Assembly: GCA_963924555.1 (NCBI GenBank)
Contig: OZ004584.1
Span: 8,873,753 to 8,937,752, forward strand
Direction of reading: 5' to 3'
DNA: 64,000 nucleotides
Source of the DNA: Crambe crambe
Taxonomy: Eukaryota > Porifera > Demospongiae > Poecilosclerida > Crambeidae
Under the pieces are notes generated by a model. The model was given only the letters and a program-made list of their open reading frames with translations, was not told the origin of the DNA and did not search any database. Below are positions 48,351 through 64,000 of this stretch, piece by piece. Within the stretch, counting starts at the first letter, position 1; each line of letters opens with the position of its first letter. A program made the translations under genes and the position numbers.

Positions 48351-49751
48351 TCAAGTGATTTGTTTATAATTCTTGAGTACTTCTTCCACAGCAACAAAAC
48401 TACTTAGAAAGTCCTCACTGGTGAATCCATACTTCTCATACTGGTACACATAAGCTCTAGCAGTGAACATGTTCCAAGCTTTACGACAGATTTCCTCCAA
48501 AGGTTGTACACATGACTGGCTGTTGGAGAGCAAGGTGCAACATTTCTCATAACGGTTAAAACTCCTCCCACAACACCATGAAGAATATCGACATGACGAG
48601 GGGGTACGAGAGGAGTAGAGAAGGGGATCTGATAACACACTCCCTTCAATATGATCCAATTCATTTCCCCGAAAAATCAAGAGGTTTGCCAGACTCAAGT
48701 TAATCCTTCCTCCCCCATGGGAACTAAGCCCCACCCTTTTTCCATCTCCCAATGAGGCAGGAACAGTAATGCTCCAATCCATCCCTTCTTCCATGGGAGA
48801 ATCCGTGATCAGCATCTGGCGAAGATGTTTGAGAAGTCCTGTCCACAAGAATCGGCTATAAGCATGCGATCTTTCTGGCATCTGAGGGATATTCTTGATC
48901 GAGAGAAACTTGTAATGAGAGTGTGGGCAAAGAAATGATGCTATGTCACTCAAACGACAATGATTGTACATTAATGGATCTTCTTGAGTTGCCTTGGTAA
49001 TGAGGTGTGCATTAAAAGGCATAGCAGGCTGGAAGGCACTTGCCAGCGTGTGAGAGACCAGTGTGTTGATGTCTGAGAGTGTTATCTCCTTCAGATGGAG
49101 CAGGTGGGAGCATACTTTGTGCAACTGTTGATTCTGCAGGAGAATGACTGCATCAGAACTGGCTTGCAAATGAGCTGTTGTCAGTAAGGAGTTGTAGTCC
49201 TGCACTATGACCTCTCCAGATGGGTAAGGCCAGACAATCGGGTTGACCAGTGTGGCATGAGGATAGTCGTCACGAAGACACTCTGTGACCTTTGCCCCCA
49301 CGCCTGATCCAGTTCCTCCAGCAACACTCATTAATATCAAAAAGCCATCCAAGTAGTCACACTGCTCAACTTGCATCCTCACCATTTCTGCAATTACCTC
49401 TCGAGATGAAGGGGCATGGTTTAAATATCCATTAGCCCAGTTATTTCCAGAGCCACGTTTCTCAGTGTGGATGCATCTTCGGTTGAATGACCAATGGCCT
49501 TCTCTTCGTGCCATAGCTAGGGACTGGTATACTGCTTTCGACTCCATATCAACTAAAACAGCTCTAGCTTGGAGATCACGTGACGTTGAAGATACCTTTT
49601 TTTCTGAGTCAGAAAAAAACCTGTCTAATGATACCTCACGGTAAGAACCGGGCAGGGAGGACTGAGAAGTTGCATCTGCGTAGAGCGTGGAGAAAAGCTG
49701 AGTGCCTATTTGGTTTCCACACTGACCTAACTGAATAGTTACGACTGACAT
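48351..49751 (-). CDS. TUBD1: Delta-tubulin
   Basis: One uninterrupted frame of about 466 residues from MSVVTIQLGQCGNQIG to EEVLKNYKQIT. The tubulin GTP loop is present (AGGTGSGVGAKV). Delta-specific similarity to human TUBD1 includes ARAVLVDME, GSGNNWANGY, WPYPSGEVIVQDYNSLLT, NIPQMPERSHAY, WTGLLKHLRQML, KAWNMFTARAYVYQYEKYGF and EDFLSSF. Delta-tubulin supports triplet microtubules of centrioles and basal bodies. The frame extends 12 residues upstream (ATG at 49787), but MSVV matches the conserved tubulin start. The absence of introns is notable beside intron-rich neighbours and could reflect retroposition or intron loss. It is divergent from the HECW gene with a very short gap. Confidence 0.93.
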   Translation of the reverse strand: MSVVTIQLGQCGNQIGTQLFSTLYADATSQSSLPGSYREVSLDRFFSDSEKKVSSTSRDLQARAVLVDMESKAVYQSLAMARREGHWSFNRRCIHTEKRGSGNNWANGYLNHAPSSREVIAEMVRMQVEQCDYLDGFLILMSVAGGTGSGVGAKVTECLRDDYPHATLVNPIVWPYPSGEVIVQDYNSLLTTAHLQASSDAVILLQNQQLHKVCSHLLHLKEITLSDINTLVSHTLASAFQPAMPFNAHLITKATQEDPLMYNHCRLSDIASFLCPHSHYKFLSIKNIPQMPERSHAYSRFLWTGLLKHLRQMLITDSPMEEGMDWSITVPASLGDGKRVGLSSHGGGRINLSLANLLIFRGNELDHIEGSVLSDPLLYSSRTPSSCRYSSWCCGRSFNRYEKCCTLLSNSQSCVQPLEEICRKAWNMFTARAYVYQYEKYGFTSEDFLSSFVAVEEVLKNYKQIT

Positions 49752-49946
49752 GCTTTCGTACTTTGAACTTTTTTTTTTATAATTCAATTTTTTCCTCTAA
49801 TAATGCGAAAAAGGAATGTCGAGTCAGCAAACTAAAGATGAAATTGCATCCTGCGTCCATGACCTTTCTACCCGGCAGAAGAGATTGCTAGCACATCTTC
49901 AGTAAGTGAATCTGGATCTATTTCTTCGCCTCATGTGGTAGAAAAT
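49752..49946. promoter_or_regulatory. Bidirectional TUBD1/HECW promoter with a short upstream ORF
   Basis: The interval contains a plus-strand ATG at 49816 (MSSQQTKDEIASCVHDLSTR...), 64 bp from the delta-tubulin start. Its 29 codons end at TAA 49903, overlapping a good donor (CA|GTAAGT at 49902). Splicing this donor to the AG at 49941 does not keep the HECW frame. The piece may be a 5' UTR exon with an upstream ORF. Confidence 0.5.
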
Positions 49947-59222
<9,276 letters not shown>

Positions 59223-59665
59223 TGAATAGTGTTATGTGTATGTGTATGTGTATTACAAAGTTTTGTTACGCAATCATCATGACGTGAAAAAAATTTTATA
59301 ATGAGGCTACGTCACGTCGAGTCACGTAGTGCATGTGTGCTAGTTTTATGCTGTCTACTACTAAAAGCTGTATAAAGTAGTGCAGTGTACTCTGTGGTCC
59401 TGCTAGTGTATGTACGTACTGTGTAGAGTCCGTGCAAGCTTGTCATATCTCTACTCATTCAAAGCGTGAAGCTGGACAGAGGCTAGTCAGCTAAATATCA
59501 CACCTCAAGCTTGTTGAGTAAGTCACCAATAGCGCTAGCTAGCTAGCTTGTTAGCTGTATTATTATCCAGCTTATCGTGTATTATTGGCCAATGGCATTT
59601 TTTATTTTAACTAGCTGCTGCCTGGGGCGATATTGGAGTGGCCTATAGCGACACTACTAGCCGTC
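59223..59665. other. Intergenic, HECW 3' flank and promoter of next gene
   Basis: No gene or structured RNA was recognised. It contains short gtatgt and gctagctagc repeats. Confidence 0.5.
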
Positions 59666-62306
59666 ATGGTTCTAGCAGGTGTGGGCCAGCATTTCTCGCG
59701 CAACTTCGATCAGTACACCATCATGTGTGTGTTTGGATCTGTGGTAGGATGTGTAGTTCTGCCTTTAGTGGCTCAGGTGAGTCTGAAACTAGTAACTAGA
59801 AAGTGGATCACCTAGGGCAAGTGAGCAGGCACATGTGGCCGGCTTGAGTGTATTTAGTTGCAAGGGTATCATCAAAACGATTGGATATGTGATAGGATAA
59901 TGTAACTGCTAAGACAGCTGTTACCTTTCAAGGGATCATGCTACAATTCCCCTAAACTTTTTATTATTCTTGCTAAAGTTACACTTGTTATAAAGAGTGG
60001 AAGAATTAGGTGCTAATACCTCTGGCCTTTAATCTAGAGGTGCAGCTCTGTGAATGTTATCAATTGACAGTGCTAATGTTAGTTGTGAACAAGGATGTGT
60101 GTCTCTTTCGCATAGTCATTTGAGAGTTTCATCATCACTGCCATTCTTCTCGGGGTCACTGTCAAGACGCTGAATAAAAATGGTGGGGGAACAGGAGGGG
60201 GTGTGGTCAGGGAGGCCCAGGAAGAGAGAAAGAAGGAGAAGAAAGTGAAGAAGGCTGGAGTGAAACGGCATGGAAGTAGCCAGCAACAAGTCCAGGTAAG
60301 AGATGAAGCCAGAGAAGGTTGGGTGTACGTACCTCAACAGTTGATGGGTATCTTTAGCAAGTATGTTATGAAGGTATAAGAATGAATTGAAACAATTTGT
60401 GGTTATATCCCAGGGGCTTGACTTTCCTGCCATAGGAATGTTGGTACAGTTCAATTAGTCTTGTTGGTACAGGTGGCAAGTTATAAAGGTGCCACCACTT
60501 CACATGTTCCACAATATTGGTATGGTGGCTCTCTTTCACATTATTGTAAAAAGAACTTTCATTTTCCTCTTCTATGATAACACAAGTACCACATGTTTCC
60601 TTCCCTCATCAGCCTAGAACACTTTGTTGTTGAATAGCGATGGAAAAAAATAACAATGATGACTATAATATTAAGCAGATGTTAGATGGGAGTACCTTTC
60701 ATCTGGCATTCAATTCAGTGTGGAATGTCAGTCCCTTTTGAAGTTGTTACTGTTGTTGGCTTGAGGAACTTTTTTTGATAGTCAAAATTAGTTTCATTTG
60801 TTTGGTTGTCTAGACAATTGTTGACCGTGAGACACAGAGAAAGCAGAGAGAACATGATTTGCAGAGGAATGAAGAACTGAGGATCTTGGAAAAGGTGGAT
60901 ACAGATAAGTTCTCTCTCTTTGTGCATGTGTGATATGTCTCCTCTTGTTCATAGGAACGTCGTTTTGAGGAAAAACGTGAAAAGAAGGCTAAGAAACGTG
61001 AGGAGAGGTTGAAGAAAAAGGAAGAAGAAAGGATAGAGAGAGAGGTAGGTAGGTGTGTGTGTGTGGGGGGGGAGGGGGGGGACAGGATGGAACATTCTCG
61101 TGTGATAGTGCACTGTTAATGGCATGTTTAGCAGTAGTTTGTTTAGTGTTTCATAATCACTTGTTATTGATTGTATGATATTTGACTTGGATTCCTTTGA
61201 ATAATCTCTCCCCAGAGAGAGGAAACAGCACTCCGTGAGCGACAGAAAGAAAGATCTCTACGCAAAAAGAAGAAAACCCTGGCTGACGACCTCTCCATCC
61301 TACCTACTATGGAAAGTGTGAGTTGCAGTACATTGCACAGTGCAACCGTTTAAGTAACAAATGTTCTCTTAATCTTTGACCCTAGGTGTGCGTTATGAAT
61401 AGTGACCACAAACCTCTTCATCGTGAACGAACTTATTCAGCCTCCTCCTCCACTAGCTCGGTCTCCGCCCATTCGGTCCCCTCCCCCTCGCCCCATGGCA
61501 GGAGACGGGTTCCTCCTCCGAAACGAGCCTCCAGTGCCCCCCTCATGACCTCGTCCTCCTCACCTTCTCCCATGCCACACCCTCCACCCCTTCAGGACTC
61601 TCCTCCACAGGTCACCAGTCACCCTCCCACAGTGAACCTCCCGCCGCCCCCTCGTCCCTGTATCCCATTTGGTCCCCAGCATTTGGTCCCCTTACAAATG
61701 ATGACAACCTTCTTCCCTACAACGTTTGCTCCTCCCGTCTCCAGTCAGCCACTGCTACACCCCCACTTCTTCCACCAGGTCCCTTCTGTCCCGCAAAATA
61801 CTATCCCCCCCAGTCACATCCCGCCTGATTCTATTCAACGCCACACCCCCAGTCCTATCCAATTCCATCCCCCCAAGATCCACACTTCCGAGGCCGTTGG
61901 TTCAAGTAGTCCAATAGCGGACAAACCCCCATCAGGACATACCCCTCTCCAACCAGCATGGTTGGACACATCCCCAACAACAGTGATGAATCGGACAAGC
62001 CCCTCCCCCAGATCACCTGGTTCTCCTGGATCCTCTTGTTCTCCGAGTGAAGCAAGCAGTTCTAAGAGCCAGCAATCAGTAAGACACACCCTCGTCAGCC
62101 CCAGTGATGAAAGAGCCACGCCCTCCTTAATGGGTGGGTGTGGTACGGCACAGGGTTTCTATTCTCTATTGAGTGAGCAGGCATTGAATGGGGGGAATTC
62201 CCTGTCCCCATTGTCCTCTCAGTCCTCTCCAGCACGAAACATCTGGTCTCCCCCTTCTGCAGATCAGACAGAAGAGGTGGGGCTCAAAGAGTGGCCAAGT
62301 GTCTGA
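59666..62306 (+). CDS. Membrane protein with charged coiled coil and Pro/Ser-rich tail, function unknown
   Basis: Six exons (59666-59776, 60116-60295, 60814-60894, 60955-61044, 61216-61317, 61386-62306), all phase 0, give about 494 residues. The N-terminus has two hydrophobic stretches (MCVFGSVVGCVVLPLVAQ, then SFESFIITAILLGVTV) and is probably a membrane anchor or hairpin. Next comes an extremely charged Lys/Glu/Arg coiled coil (about residues 70-185, e.g. ERRFEEKREKKAKKREERLK). It ends with ~310 residues of Pro/Ser-rich disorder (HGRRRVPPPKRASSAP and many PPP motifs, potential SH3/WW ligands). I do not recognise a family. The start is uncertain: the frame is open upstream through EWPIATLLAVMVLAG without an ATG. 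Confidence 0.65.
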
Positions 62307-62535
62307 ATAAACAAACTCTGAACTCAATGATTGACCATAATGATAAACATAGGTACATTATCCATACGATGTTCACTTGCTCTTACCAAATTTATTAGAA
62401 ATTTTCCCTTTTCAGATGATAATTCAGTACAACAGCACAATTCACGTTGGGCAATAATAGACGTGATATCGATAAAGACATTAAATTTTTATTGTTGCAA
62501 TGGCTGAATGAGTGGAGTGCCCTATAATAACGTAC

Positions 62536-63056
62536 TCATTGACTACTATGTGTGTGTATGGTCTGGGATGGAATATTGTCACCTGTTCGTCTAGAATTAT
62601 TAGATTGTGGACTTTTAATTTTGCTGTCCAGAGAGAGAGTGGTGGTTTTCTCCTCTCTTTCAGTTGTCCAATTCCCCTCCTCTATCATGGACACTCCCTT
62701 TCTGGCAGCTTGAATCTCCCGATCAAGAGCTGCTATCCTCTTCTGCTCTCTTGCTATGTCCCTCTCCAAGAGTTCAATTTCAGCAGCTATTTGGCTGGCC
62801 TTTGACCTCTGATCCCAGAAAAAACCAAGGAACCAATCTTGGAAAGTCATCTAGAGTATGCAAACAGTGGAGCATTACAGATGTAGCTAGCTCGACTCAC
62901 CAGGATTCCTTTTTTGTGAGAAGGAGGAGCAAGTTCAGGGTACATGAGTAACAACCCTCTCTTTTTTCTCCAGTGCTGGAACTTAAAGTAGGACCACTGC
63001 CCCATTAACCCTACGAATACACCCCCAACACCTGTCCACACAACCATCCTTATCAT
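62536..63056 (-). CDS. Small single-pass protein with short coiled coil, function unknown
   Basis: Exon 1 (63056-62901) and exon 2 (62850-62536) join in phase 0 to about 156 residues. The N-terminus MIRMVVWTGVGGVFVGLMG is a hydrophobic anchor with few charges, followed by a basic patch (HWRKKRG). Exon 2 begins MTFQDWFLGFFWDQRSKASQ and then a heptad-like helix (IAAEIELLERDIAREQKRIA). The end is polar. Size and layout are like small mitochondrial inner-membrane assembly factors, but I recognise no specific family. The donor GTGAGT and acceptor CTCTAG are good. Confidence 0.65.
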
Positions 63057-63225
63057 GTGACCTTTAAAAAAATCACATTACTGTCAGGAAGATTTGTATT
63101 GATAATAATAGTGAAATCATTTCTTTCAAGACAGAGGAACTTGAAAACTTCAAAGGAAAACTTCCTGAATTCTATATATCACTCCTTTTAACAACAAAGC
63201 AGAAGCACCTGGGGCATAGCTGGCA

Positions 63226-63880
63226 TTATTTATCTAGTGTAGACATGTCACATGCTGGACTGCCATAGTCAAAGACTTCCTGTAATGGCTTATGGTTGTA
63301 TTGTGAGGGTATGCTGATATATTTGTAGGCAATGAACATACGTGATATGAGGGAAGCTAGACTTCCTGCAATGCCTCCACTTGCTGCACTCGACAGGTAC
63401 TCCTGTCCTCCAGACCATACAGGAATCATGTTAGTTAATGAGGATGTGTAACCTTCTGGTTCCAAAGTGAGAGGATCTGACGACTGCATTGCACCCAGTA
63501 ATGTCTGACGCATACCTAGCAAAGAAATGGTCTATATTGCCATAGCAGTGGTCTCCATTGCCATGGCAGCAGATAACGTCATGGAACTCACTGAAAAAAG
63601 CGAAGGAAGAGACTGCAAAGTTCGTACCCACAGAAATAGCATAAACATGGAGAGGGGCTTTACGATACCATGCCACACATATTCCAGTAGCCACACCCAC
63701 TGCAGAAGAGGCTGCAGTACAAAGAAGGAGGGGCTTGGCAGTTTCAGGATTGTCCCTGGCGAGACTGGCTAGCTTTCCACCCACCAGACCTGCCACACCT
63801 GTAATCAGATCACAGTCAAATAGCAAATAAGAATGCAACTACGTCTTACCTGCTTTAACTAAATGACTCAACTTCACCAT
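63226..63880 (-). CDS. Small multi-pass membrane protein, uncharacterised
   Basis: Exons 63880-63850, 63798-63592 and 63515-63226 join in frame to about 175 residues. It begins MVKLSHLVKAGVAGLVGGKL, followed by hydrophobic glycine/alanine-rich segments (LLLCTAASSAVGVATGICVA), then the block HVYAISVGTNFAVSSFAFFS before MRQTLLGAM. A further Gly/Ala segment (SAASGGIAGSLASLISRMFI) follows. This looks like a four-helix, possibly mitochondrial, protein. I have a sense of a conserved eukaryotic family with N-F...FFxxR but cannot name it. A 5' UTR intron is possible, as an acceptor-like TTACAG precedes the ATG by 2 bases. Confidence 0.7.
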
Positions 63881-63967
63881 TCCTGTAATTATAATTTCAA
63901 AATTACTCTCAACTTTCGATAATTTAGAACATATTGACCTTTCACCTTTGACTGCACTTGAGCTAGT
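63881..63967. promoter_or_regulatory. Short divergent interval
   Basis: These 87 bp separate the start of the 63226-63880 gene from a plus-strand ATG at 63968. If both are real, they share a promoter, apart from any 5' UTR intron. Confidence 0.3.
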
Positions 63968-64000
63968 ATGGCGGCTGAAAGTCTGCGAAAAGAGTACCAA
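63968..64000 (+). CDS. Possible start of a plus-strand gene (cut by window edge)
   Basis: The frame ATG GCG GCT GAA AGT (MAAESLRKEYQ) is open to the window end. The MAA start in a good context (agtATGG) and head-to-head placement resemble other gene pairs here. Only 11 codons are visible, so the product cannot be judged. Confidence 0.35.
   Translation, partial: MAAESLRKEYQ

Overview
The window is nuclear DNA of an early-branching animal, most likely a demosponge such as Amphimedon (an inference from gene content, not a database match). The genes have canonical GT-AG introns, mostly 40-300 bp. Gene content is metazoan: an FAM117/GLCCI1 homologue, a HECW-type HECT ligase, three-finger ectodomain receptors, granulin, and ZU5/Death proteins. 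Gene density is high, with several head-to-head promoters under 350 bp.

Positions 1-28,120 are accessory and repeat-driven. A giant ankyrin-repeat ORF on the minus strand (1-6755, running off the left edge) and a paralogue with ankyrin-ZU5-UPA-like-Death architecture (18906-24402) flank a zone rich in transposons. That zone holds one 1.24-kb TIR element, two near-perfect fold-back elements, a GGGCGTAGCCAG-type TIR element, and a short GC-rich piece that reads as bacterial HscA (Hsp70) inside a broken copy of that element. The same 3' block (granulin gene plus Death-domain exons) occurs about three times, in decayed form at 13.7-16.2 kb and 17.4-18.8 kb. The only intact granulin gene is at 27320-27986.

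Positions 28,300-64,000 are a compact housekeeping region. In order: SNF8/VPS22 (ESCRT-II, minus), ARPC2 (Arp2/3, plus), a DEX1-like FG-GAP membrane protein (minus), an FAM117/GLCCI1 homologue (plus), PSMD11/RPN6 (19S proteasome lid, plus), a two-domain three-finger membrane protein (minus), delta-tubulin (minus, intronless), a 28-exon HECW-type E3 ligase (plus), a membrane/coiled-coil protein of unknown function (plus), two small membrane proteins (minus), and the possible start of another plus-strand gene at the right edge.

The strongest observations are these. (1) An HscA-like bacterial fragment sits at a poly-G point in a transposon copy. (2) A HECW module appears three times with the same intron phases. 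(3) Huge (CT)n tracts all lie on the sense strand next to 3' splice sites. (4) The ankyrin arrays show higher-order tandem duplication. (5) The ankyrin-ZU5-Death gene lacks the splice donor that its own decayed copy retains. All exon boundaries were read by eye from splice consensus, reading-frame continuity and family similarity.
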